DNA from: Lagopus muta
Taxonomy: Eukaryota; Chordata; Aves; Galliformes; Phasianidae
Direction: 5' to 3'
Assembly: GCF_023343835.1 (NCBI RefSeq)
Contig: NC_064447.1
Coordinates: forward strand, 14,199,501 to 14,263,500
DNA length: 64,000 bases
Shown: positions 51,307 to 64,000 of the stretch, piece after piece
How positions within the stretch are numbered: the stretch's first letter is position 1
Layout of the letters: the number at the start of each line of letters is the position of its first letter
Made by a program: the position numbers and the translations under genes
Notes under the pieces: model-generated
Database searches by the model: none
Seen by the model: the letters and a program-made list of their open reading frames with translations, nothing else
What the model was told of the DNA's origin: nothing

Positions 51307-53292
51307 AAGTAAGGATTCAATCCTCTGCACTGAGCATTCATGAATAAAGTACAAAAATAAAGCACGGATGAATACACACTTAAAATCCAATCTTCTACTT
51401 TAAATTGTCTATACTACATCAAATCTGAAATCACTCAACAACACCCTGTGCATCGCACTGGTCATCTGTTCTCAGCTTCCAGAGCAATTCCATCCCATCC
51501 AGAATAATGCTGCTTCTTAATTCCTAGCATAAAAGAAGTGTTGTTTGTGTGTTTTATGTAAGACAACTGAAGATCAATCTAAAATGTGAGCAGCAGATCT
51601 GAGTCCTCCTGAGCCCACGGACTGTGAGTTGTAGGACACGTCTGCACACCCTGTGCTCTCATTACCTGTAGGAGCAGTATAATCTTTAATCCTTCCAATA
51701 CCTCTTGTGAAATGAAGACTTGCTGCAATCTGTTTAAGTGGAAAAACAATACAAAGAAATTTGTTTCTTACACAAGCTCATAGAAGGAATTGGTCAGGGT
51801 TTGGATCCCAATACCCCAAACCCAACCTGTTGCTCCAGCCACTGAATCCATCACCTCTTTTAAATCAAATCTTGTTTTGTTCTGGTAAAGAAAGGATAAA
51901 AGAACAGAACAATCCTGCAAAGATAAAATCGTCTCATATTTAGTGCAAATTGGCCCCCTAATATCTTCATGTTGTCAGAGAACTCCAGCAATTTTACCAC
52001 TCCACTGCTCCTCTGGAAAATCCCAGTCTAGAGCCATTTGTAAACTTCAGATTCAATTTCAGCTCTCCAACTGTTCAAAATCTGGCATTCATTTTCTAAC
52101 AAGAGGAGTAGGAGAGCACAGAAAGGGCAAGGGGATGTCAGAACATTCATTGCACATGGATGGTAAAGTTTCTCCTTTGAGTTTGCAGCCAGCCCATGTG
52201 GAAAATCTTTGATGCAGCACCATCAGAGACGCCTGGAGCTCTTCACACAAACCGTGTGGGCAGAAGGGGCCAAGCCTGGATTCATTTCCTGGAATGGGTT
52301 ACTGAAATAGATATATCCTGACTGGATCCCTGAACTGACATCTATGATTCTACGTACTTAGCATTTTCATATTTAGTTGTGTGCGTATTTTAAAACATTT
52401 TAAGAAGTGGGTGCTGTGGAATCTGAACTAATTTGAAGTGTTCATGTTTTCTGACACTCTGAATTTCCACTCTACTTTCGATTGCAAGCACACACAGATA
52501 ACATTACAGAGGCACAGACTTTCTGGAACACTTTCAGTATGGAAAAACTGCCTTTCGGTTGGGATATGGCTGCTCCAGAGCTTTAGATTTGCTCATCAGC
52601 ACGTCTGACACTCAAGAAAGCAAGAAAATCAGAGCTTCTGATTATCAAGCTGCAGAAAAGAATTTCAGATTACCACACCAGTTACCATAAGCAGTTACTC
52701 CCAGCCAACGGCTTCCTCTGCAGCTGCAAAGACATTGCTGACCTACGGCTGAAAGGGGAATTTGTGTCCAATTAAAAATAGACAAATACCCAACTCAGAA
52801 GGAAGGAATCATGCTGGCTTCATCACACCCAGACAAATATCTCCTGGTATTTCCCAGACAACTTCCTCCCTAACTCCTGAGATTCCACAGCAAACCGATC
52901 TGTGTTTGCAGGGATCTCCCTGACAGACTGCAACATTTAGCCAGCACACAAATATACACAGCAAAGCCTGGTTTTGCTAGGTAGCTGAACTCATCTGTTC
53001 TGCCTCTTTATCACTAAAGGAAGGTCCCTGGAAGCATCTCCACGTTTTCTTTTTTTGTTGTTATTTCAGTCTTTTGGTTGATTTTGTGGATTAGACACTT
53101 TTTCTTTTAAATATCTGTTCCCCTCTCTTCTGTCCCTTGCTTGTGAATGCACACCTACCTGTGCAGCTGTTTTCATGACGTTTCCTCTCATCCTAAAATG
53201 AAAGGAAACGTTTTATGGCTGCACGTAAGTGTCTCTGATGCCATCTACAGGCAAATTGTGATCAGCCACACAAACATTCAAGAACCTGTATC

Positions 53293-53353
53293 AATAAATG
53301 CATTTTAAAATAATTTATAAAAATAATTTATTCAAAAATAAATGCATTTATTT
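53293..53353. repeat. AT-rich cluster of nested palindromes and direct repeats
   Basis: Two copies of a self-complementary AAATGCATTT core (near 53297-53306 and 53340-53349) flank two direct copies of AAATAATTTAT (53308-53318 and 53321-53331). The whole stretch is almost pure A/T. Confidence 0.6.
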
Positions 53354-56300
53354 GTAACTTCAAGGCGGCCTCTTGACAAAAAACTATTCCTTGAGTGTTC
53401 AGCAACTCCAGATTAAATGGATCAAGATGAATCCAGATTACTGAATTGGAACTACATTCAAAATCCTCCCTGGAATAGCTCACGTCCCCGTCCACCCGAT
53501 GGCACTGTTGTTCCACTTACAAGAAGTTAAAGCAGCATTCTGTTCCAATTCATTCAAGTCGGAATATTTCTAGTATCCCGTCTGTCCACTTCTGTTTATA
53601 ACTCAACTTTCCCAGATTAAATTATCCCTGAACACAGAATGCTAATTTTTTTCTTTCCCAAAGGAGAGGTCCCTGTGCCTCAGAACTTGGGAGCAGGATG
53701 GGGGAGGTCAGAAGGAAGGTCTGCGGTGCTAGTTTGCACCTGGAGGATAAATACCTTTCTGGTAGATCCACTGAGGACACCAAAACCCCTGCAGCAGCAA
53801 ATCCCAGGTGCAAAGCCCTTTCCTATCCACATCCAGCACACTAGCTGTACTGAGCAAGTTACACACCATGGCTCAGAGAAACAAAGGAGAAAGAGCTGCA
53901 CAGGGGCAGGAGCCAAGGGCCCAGCACCCCTCTCTTCCAGCGGGGGTCATGAAGGGCTGCACGCAGAGCCAGAACCTTAAAAATAAATAAATAATTGAAA
54001 TAATTGTTTGTTTCTTATGATTTGGAAAGGACAAAGAGGTGGAGCTCTTGAAAAGTCTTTCTGCGGGCATTAATCTTGTAAAAATCAGTGTGACTGCCTC
54101 GTGTGGCTTTTCTTGGAGCTATTTAAGATGTTCCAGTATTTGCAGATCAAAAATATTCATATCAAAATTATCTGCCAATGCTACAACGGTACTGATGCAT
54201 TGCACATTTAAGATAAGACATTACAGGGAAGCAAGAAAACTTCAAAACAAGGCCAAGGAGATTATCACTTTGCAGAAAATTAAAAGCTACATGGCTTTAA
54301 AGAATACTGAATAATTTGCCTTATGCATTAGCCAAAATATATTTCTCCATTAGCTCTAATGAAAGAAGCAGGCCCTCATGTTGTACAGTTTTCCTGAATG
54401 GTGAAAAAAGAGTCGTCCATTAAGCACACTCACATTTACAATTTCAGTGTCACCTCAGGAGAGCAATATACATAGGGAACTGAGGAATAACACCTGCAGT
54501 GTGACTGCAAGGCCAAAGGCTATCACTGATGTCAGATAACACCGTGCACTCGTTTTATATGTTCGGCCAATAATACGGTTTACCTGGAGATCTTCAAGCA
54601 TTGCACCAAGATTAACGGCTGACACAGAGAAAGGCACAGGCAGCTCAGATAACTTCCGAGTTATCAGGCATCTCCTCCATTTAACCACACTTACTTCCAC
54701 GCTGACTATTGTGCCAGCTCTACACAAATCTATGACCATTTCACCACTTACCATTCCATTAGGGACATTGAAAAATTAATGACAGTCTAGGTCTGATATC
54801 AGCTTCAGTGATCACTCTGGCTCATTAGAGTTTTAGACCTTTCCTCCTTTCAGCATTACCACTAAGCAGATCAGGGGAGAAAACACAGTTTCTGTCTACC
54901 AGAACACACACTCGTCCTCTTTCTTTCACTCACTGTCAAAAGTCTTCTTCTATCTTCTGCTGCAGGAATGCCCTTTGGGCTGTGCCTGTGAAGCCACAAT
55001 AGAAGGAGCACTGCGTGACCACCTGCACACATCCAAGCAGGTCCCTTCACGTGAGCACAGCTCTCCAGACTCGTAGGTTGTTTGGACTGAGACTGTGCCA
55101 TGCTCAGCAAACGTTTCACCCAACTCTCCCTTCTTACTTTACACATTATTAAAGGTTGTGCACCTTTCTACTGCAATAAATTAATGGCAGAAATCCCACT
55201 GACATCACTGAGGACAGGTGATAAACAGAAATCACTGGAAACGCTTCAATACCATTTACTCCACTTACATTATTTTATTACTGTGGCTTCATATTCTGCA
55301 GGTCACAGTGAAATACAGCCACATGTAAGGCCTCAGGTAACAGAACAGTACCTCTGTGCATATCTGTTACACACCACAAAAGGCAGCACCCGGGTTCTTT
55401 CACAGCCATTAAGCTTAGGGCACAGTTATTCTGCAAATACACAGAAAATTTGAACAATTTACACTTTCTAAGATCAGTCCATCTGAAGACAGAAGTCAGA
55501 AACAGCTTGGGCAACTGTGTTTAGAGTCAGAGTGAAAAACTGTATTACTGAGTCACAGGTGCACTTGCAAGCCTACCTGAAGACAAACACACAGCATACA
55601 TAGCAGTGCCACAGATCTTCCAGGACTGCTTTCTACGGGGGAAAGTACTGACAAGAAAAGTCTCTATGAGTTTGATATGTTATTAGTCAGCTATCGTTTT
55701 CAAATATGAACCAATCTCATTTACACAGAACGGTGAGGATGGGACTTGAACACGAGATGCTGCTCCCAACCCATGAGAATGCCTGTCTTTGCTCAGCCCT
55801 GCAGTGCTGCTGGACACATCCTGTGCCTCGGGAAGGAAAGCTTTGCCACTCAGGCTTCTGAGGCCTGGATTTCAATCTTTGTTGTAATACTGTGCAACAA
55901 AAACACCATTATCTTAGACCTTTACATGAAATATGGTGATGACTACGGCACAAGCAAGCATTCAGATTGGATTCTGTAATTTTTTCTATACAACTGAAGT
56001 GTATACCTGAAGTGACAAGATACTGCACCTTAAATGGAGCTGCAGGCTTCAATGATTCCTGCAATATTCACACTAAGATCCTCTGCCATCACCACTGAGA
56101 CAACAGCATTAATGATCAACCACACAGGCTGTTCTAGTTACTTCCAAGCTCATTACAAAGGCAGAATCTGTTATCCAGGATCACAGCACAATTCTTCTAG
56201 CCCTAACATTACCAGGGCTGAGAGATGGAACTGTATGGGCTTTAGAAGAGCTGCTACAGCATCTCTTTACACGTCTGTAGTTGCTCTCAGGTTGACACCT

Positions 56301-58764
56301 CTCCTCTGATCTCACCTGAGACAACTGCTGATGTTTCCTTTGCATCCGCTGTAAGTCATCTCTTTGGTTGCTTGCCACTGCCAACGCTCTGTACTTCACA
56401 CCAAACAGGACAGAAAGACTACAAGGCTAGCTCCAAGCCTGCCAATGATTTACTAAAACACAAAGTTCCACTGCTTATTAGTTAACTGGACTTGACTCGG
56501 AAAAAGAAAAATACATGTATTGTTGTTAACTCACTGAAAACAAATTTATTTCAAAACAGAAAGTAGAAGATTCCTAGCAAGAGCTTATTGATTTGAAGAC
56601 TCGTATTCAACACCTGCACTGCCAGGAGTTCAGCTCTGAAGGAAGGAAACAAACAGAAGGGCTTTAATAGTCCTGTAGTACTACAAACTGTGACACCCAG
56701 AGAGGGAAAAAAAGAGAAGTAAAGCTGTGCAAGTACATAAATCTTAGGAAGAACAACTCAATGGTACCTTCAGAAGTTCTTAGAAGAGCAAAAGCAAACA
56801 AAAGAGCAGCAAATTAATTATTTTTCTTTGTAGGAACAAATGTTAAACGTTCCTGGAAACAGTACTTGGATTTTTTTTATCAGATTTTGCATGGTTGTTA
56901 ACTGCTTGATACCTAGCAGCTCCTCTTGTAGAATAAGCAGCATTTTTTCCACAGCATTATGTTGCCTGCATATTATCTTTCACAAATTTTCTTCCACAGA
57001 TCTGTTTCTGAACCTCACAGGGACTGCAATCACCCAACGTAACACATGCCCTGCAGCCGGGGAACGAGGCAGGCAGTGGAGCTGGGCAATGGGTTACTTG
57101 GTTGAAATATCCCTCTGCACACTATGCTCACTCCTGATGATTTCATTCTAATCGTAGCAGAGGGAAACCTGCACTTCAGATGCGGTGTCATTAATAAGTA
57201 AATAAACGCTGGTAACCCTAGAGTGCAACCTGTATCGATATACAGTGACATCAACTTGATTCTGAAATTCAGCTGTTGTAGGCTTCTGTAAATCATCTTT
57301 CAGACAAGATAAGCATGTCTTGTTGTCTGCATTGAATTTCAAACATTAAAAGATCCCTTCACAAGCAATAACAGTGAACATACTGTAGCAATTTGCTCAT
57401 TGCTATTCCACATCATATTTCAATACAACATGCATTGCAATTAATACGGTGAATAGGATTTCATAATTCATATTGAGAATGCAAAACAGCACAGAGCTCC
57501 GCATGCCAGGCAGAGCAGGTGAGCTAACAAGGTGCTGCTCTTAGAGCACCTGGCACTCAGATTTTAGCACAGTGCCTGAACAAGCTGCAGAGGTATTTTG
57601 AGCCTGAGCTCACCTCGATTTCATTATTTTCCTCTACATCATTTTTTCATTAGTTTGTAATAATCAGTGTATTATGGCAAGTCAAACGTTTACACAAAGC
57701 AAACAAAAATAAAGGAAGGCTGCTACTACTGGGACCAAGAGCAGCAAGTGCTCTCACTAACATCAAGGGAGCCAGTAGAGATTTTATGTAAACTGCCCTG
57801 GAGAAACATCTTGGCAGTAAAAGATGTCAAAGGGAATGGCCATGAAAATCTTCTATGAAATCCTGTATCGACTCATGATGGAAAGCCAAAATGTATGTGC
57901 CAGGATGAGAATGACTACAGTCTGAGAAGGAAATACCCACTGTTCCCAGCTTTAATGTTTTTCCTCTAAAATTAGGGAATACATGTGAACAAAAAAAATC
58001 CACTACTACACACCTGCAACTTCAATTTCTCAGTAGGGAAATAGAGTGAGTGCATGTTGCAAACTGCACGTATATCTATCTCCAATAGATGATTCCTGCA
58101 ATTCCAAGTAAGTCTGTTACTGATTCTGTGTAATTTAAAATATTCAAAATAAATTATTAAGTAGGCCATCTGGTTATACGTAGCCTTCCAAGGAACAGAC
58201 ACAAGGAGATGACCGAGTTCCTGAGTTCTGCTGCCCACGGAAGCATGGGCTTCTGTTCTGTCCCTGCCTGGGTAGAGCAGTGCAGAACAGGGTCAGGAAA
58301 TGAAGCTTACAGGAGACAGATCCCCCTAAATTACACCGGTTTCCTCCTCCGTACTGACAAGTTATCATTGTCAGAATGGCAAATTGTCACCTGGGATCTC
58401 TCATCCCCACCTTCATCTACACCCTCCAAAGGATGAACAGGCTTAAGGAAACCAAACTAGTTTCTTTCCACAAGGGTTTGACTGCTGGAGTCTTCTTGCA
58501 GTGAGCAGCCCCAAGGTCCAGGGGTTAACTGAAAATCTTTAGCACGCCTGGGGCCTGAAAGGCTATGTTTTGATGGCAGAGTTGTACTTAATTAAGCACA
58601 AGTGGATTTATTAAAAACACTGTTCTTGTCGGCGTTATCTTAGGATATAAATAGGAAGAGAAGTTTAATTAGTTAAGGAAGAAACTTGAGCTAGGTCTCA
58701 AATCAAACATTTGATCCATGAAGCAGTAACCCAAGTACTGGTTATTGTCACCTTTTGAATCCTT

Positions 58765-58770
58765 TATAAG
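58765..58770 (+). promoter_or_regulatory. OCM: TATA box of the CPV3 gene
   Basis: TATAAG within CCTTTATAAGTC lies 93 nt before the GTGAGC donor at 58858, the same geometry as in ATH. A start site near 58795 is inferred. Confidence 0.6.
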
Positions 58771-58794
58771 TCAGAGTGACAGCCAGAGCCAACA

Positions 58795-58857
58795 AGACTA
58801 CTTTGCCTGGTATCTCCTCAGCTATTTTTCCTTGGCCTAGCTGAGAAAACCATAAAG
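58795..58857 (+). other. OCM: CPV3 non-coding exon 1 (start inferred)
   Basis: The segment ends CTGAGAAAACCATAAAG|GTGAGC, similar to the ATH exon 1 end, and contains no ATG. It would splice to the acceptor at 59451, leaving 7 nt before the start codon, exactly as in ATH. Confidence 0.6.
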
Positions 58858-59458
58858 GTGAGCAGGTGACTTGAGATGAACTAAATGAAATTGATGTGCA
58901 GAGCTGCACTGGTAGTAAGTACAATAACCATCGTAAGATTCTGAGCTGAACTCCTGGCATTCTGTGCGGACGGACCTCTCATAGATAAGTATCTGATTTC
59001 TTTTTATACTTCAGAGCTCTTGGGGGAGAAGACAAAAAAACCTTCTTGGCTTATTTTTCCCACTGCCTATGCTGTTATTGGTATCATCCAATGCCTTGCA
59101 TTCCAGTAAGACTGCCTATTAGACTGATGGTAATACTGAGTTAAAGAACAGGATGTACTTCAGCAGCATGCAAGTAGTAGATACAAAATAGGTTAAAAGA
59201 TTGATCATCAACTCACAACATTATTTCTGTAATCCATCTCATTAAAAGCTATATTCCAGCATTGCTATTTGTAAAGAAGCACTGTACTAAATCTTCTAAT
59301 TTACTGAGTAACAGCAGCAATTTCAGACTGATCGATTGGACTCGTCTGCCCTTGGAAGTCTTGTTAGTCATACATTGCTTAAGCCACAGAAAAAATGGTT
59401 CTAATGTGCATTTGCATTTCATAAATGTTATTGCAATACACTTTTTAACAGGTTTAAA

Positions 59459-61914
<2,456 letters not shown>

Positions 61915-62133
61915 AGGTTCAGAATGACCGAATAGGACAGAATTGGGATGAATCTGAAGAGAAACTGCAAACCCTGAAAATCAGCAGTCCCTTCTGCATT
62001 TCTCTTGGTAGTGGCTGTTATTTACTCACTGCATTAGAAACATAATGAAACACTGTTGTTTTTTTTTTCATCGTGTGGACCATTAACTCTGTTCTAAATT
62101 CTGCTTTCCCAGAAATTTCCCTTAAAAATACCC

Positions 62134-62139
62134 AATAAA
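62134..62139 (+). terminator. OCM: CPV3 polyadenylation signal
   Basis: AATAAA lies 220 nt after the stop codon and is followed 15-20 nt later by a GT-rich stretch (GTGCTCGTGTCTGTTTTTC), the usual cleavage context. The 3' UTR is thus about 62 kb position 61915 to about 62155. Confidence 0.85.
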
Positions 62140-62174
62140 ATTTAATCACATACTGTGCTCGTGTCTGTTTTTCT

Positions 62175-64000
62175 GACCACTAAACTGAAACGTTTCGATT
62201 CTTAAATGAAAAATGATAATCTCTCAAAGACCTTGATCTCATCAGAGCCTCATATATGGCTGTGATTGACGCCAGTGGGCGTTCTGTCAACAGTGAGCTC
62301 TCTGGATTAAGCTGGAATGCTTCAGCATTGCTGCAGTTTTGATGCATTTCTCCCTTTCCTGCAAACGACAACACTCAGAATTGACTGCTTTGTTTTCATC
62401 TCTGAAGGCTCTATAAATACTAGTGAAAGTGCAGGGAAAAAAAATACTAAACAGGACTTGGTTATCGGATCTTCAGCAAACATACCAGGCCCTCTTCCCC
62501 CTCCCAACTTGTATCTTACGTGCATAACATAACAGTAGTGGAGAAATTCATCTTGGGCTCAGCTGTGCTCGTTATTGAAGCAAAAGCACTGAGGTACACC
62601 AAATTTCTCCTTTTCTTAGCATGAAGACACCAGACAGAACCACAAACAGACTCTATACTGATTCATCCTAATGCCTTCTCCGCTGCCATTACTCGTTAGG
62701 GAGCCAAGTACTGCAGAACTGGCCAAGAATTGTCTGCTGCTCTACACACGTACATATTGCTCTACCATTCCAAACACCTGATGGTTACAAATAGAATTTT
62801 TGTCTCATTTCAGAACATTTTAATTCAGTTTAATTTAGTTCTTTGTACACTGGGATATCCAAGACACCTGAAAATTTAATATGGTTGTGACATTTTTGCT
62901 ATTATTGTGCAAAAGTAACACTGATGTAAACTGATTAAAAAAATAACACTGAATTTGAACAGTATCTCTTAAGATTAAGAAATATATTTCTTAAGAAACA
63001 TTCTCACTCGGCATAACTCACTGGAGTATGGAGGCCTTAAAGGCACAAGGTAAGGATCTGACCCACGGAGGTTCTCCTAGCACAAGATGGATGTCACAGG
63101 AGATTCACAAGAAATAAAGTTTGTTCTTGGCAATGCAATCAGTCTGATGACAGAAGAGTCTTGGACTAGTTCACATGTAGGCAACAAACAAACCACTCTC
63201 CGTTTCACTGACAATTAAATGTCCTGACCTTGACTAACCAGATTACATTAAGCAGGAAAATGCATGCCAAATAATTTTTTTCCAGTCGCTGTTGTTCTGT
63301 ACTCTCTGTACAACATCTCAGCCCTCGCACTGCAGACCTAGACAAAGAAACACATGGGCAAAGGACAGCTCTGTTATTCTCCTCTGAGATGCAACACCTT
63401 GCTGGGGCAGGCTGCTGAACAGAAGGTGGACAGAAGATTCACACAGTGCCCTGATCCAAAACAGATCGATCAGTGAAATTAGCACCCTCCTCATTTTCCA
63501 GAAAGCAGAACATTTGCCAGTTCCCTGCATGAAAGGTTCCTGTAAGACTTCTGACCTACAAAACTTAGGATCAGTCAAGAGAAAAGAGGGAAATAACTGA
63601 TGTACTGCTGTAATTCATCTTCAGAGCTGACATCCTATTACCTGTCTAGCCTTTTCCTCATCCTGTCTTACGAGCTTTTCTTTCATGCATACTACAGACC
63701 TGGGCTACTAGCAAGTGCTGGGCATTCCTGTTAAACACAAGAAATAAAGCAAAACATTCATAATCTCGAGTTCCACATGAAAGTACATTTGTACTGCTAT
63801 TCAGTGACTGTATTCTTAACCGCAGCCAGAGCCAGTACAAAGTTACTGCCTTCCACTATGAAACCCCTGAGCCTGCAAAACACACACAACCATTATTAAA
63901 CCATCTCCACTCACTGTGATGCTCCAACAGCTGCTCGCATTCCTTGAAATCGCACTAAGAACAAATGTGGGGGAGATGAATGACTCTCTTGGGAAGAGGC
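62175..64000. other. Downstream flank with no recognised feature
   Basis: About 1.8 kb after the CPV3 polyadenylation region. I see only short reading frames and ordinary AT-rich sequence. No further parvalbumin exon is present. Confidence 0.6.

Larger units (their letters stand above)
49755..58764. other. Region between ATH and CPV3
   Basis: About 9 kb without a recognisable gene. It holds a possible MIR-like relic (49890-49930), a CR1 fragment (51150-51306), an AT-rich palindromic cluster (53293-53353) and sequence at about 50030-50830 rich in homeodomain-type motifs. Open frames here are short and unrecognised. Confidence 0.7.

Noticed and set aside
55735-55790. GGGACTTGAACACGAGAT resembling the antisense T arm of a tRNA
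   Set aside because: The T stem does not pair and no A box or acceptor stem is found at the right distance, so it is not a tRNA gene.
57667-57858. Plus-strand 63-codon frame upstream of CPV3 with an EF-hand-like string (DVKGNGHEN)
   Set aside because: It has no proper 12-residue EF loop, no parvalbumin flanks and no splice context; chance resemblance.

Overview
This is a vertebrate (bird) nuclear genomic window. It has long introns with GT-AG splicing, a GC-rich CpG-island promoter in an otherwise AT-leaning background, a CR1 LINE fragment and a mariner terminus of the type I recall from chicken. The spliced product of the gene at 46.6-49.2 kb agrees, as far as I can recall, with chicken avian thymic hormone over its whole length, and the gene at 59.5-61.9 kb agrees with chicken thymic parvalbumin CPV3. 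The source is therefore a galliform, very probably chicken, at the LMTK2-oncomodulin locus (chromosome 14 from memory). LMTK2 next to an oncomodulin gene is also the arrangement I recall for human LMTK2/OCM2.

Layout. Positions 1-21,147 (minus strand) hold the 5' part of LMTK2, a membrane-anchored lemur-family kinase. Seven coding exons cover the N-terminal hydrophobic segment, the transmembrane helix, an acidic juxtamembrane segment and the kinase N-lobe up to the catalytic loop. The remaining exons lie before position 1. Its promoter is a CpG island at about 20.64-21.74 kb with CCAAT boxes, GC boxes and a joined ETS/YY1 element. From 21.74 to 44.7 kb I see no gene. This interval contains a small isolated CpG-rich patch with a strong CTCF-like site near 32.3 kb, a mariner end near 40.8 kb and a few short repeats.

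From 44.7 to 62.2 kb there are two tandem plus-strand beta-parvalbumin (oncomodulin-family) genes, ATH and CPV3/OCM. Each has a TATA box, a short non-coding first exon, and four coding pieces of identical length (61, 133, 110 and 26 nt) with identical intron phases. Both encode 109-residue cytosolic EF-hand calcium buffers. The 9 kb between them carries a CR1 LINE fragment, a possible MIR-type SINE relic and AT-rich sequence with no gene. Positions 62.2-64 kb show nothing recognisable.

LMTK2 and the parvalbumin pair are transcribed away from each other, with about 23.5 kb between their promoters. They do not form a pathway together; their adjacency is inherited synteny. I found no prokaryote-style system, CRISPR array or intact mobile element. 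The most useful new points are the deduced non-coding first exons with matched TATA-to-donor spacing, the CTCF-like CpG patch separating the two transcription units, and the ETS/YY1 element with upstream ORFs at the LMTK2 start.
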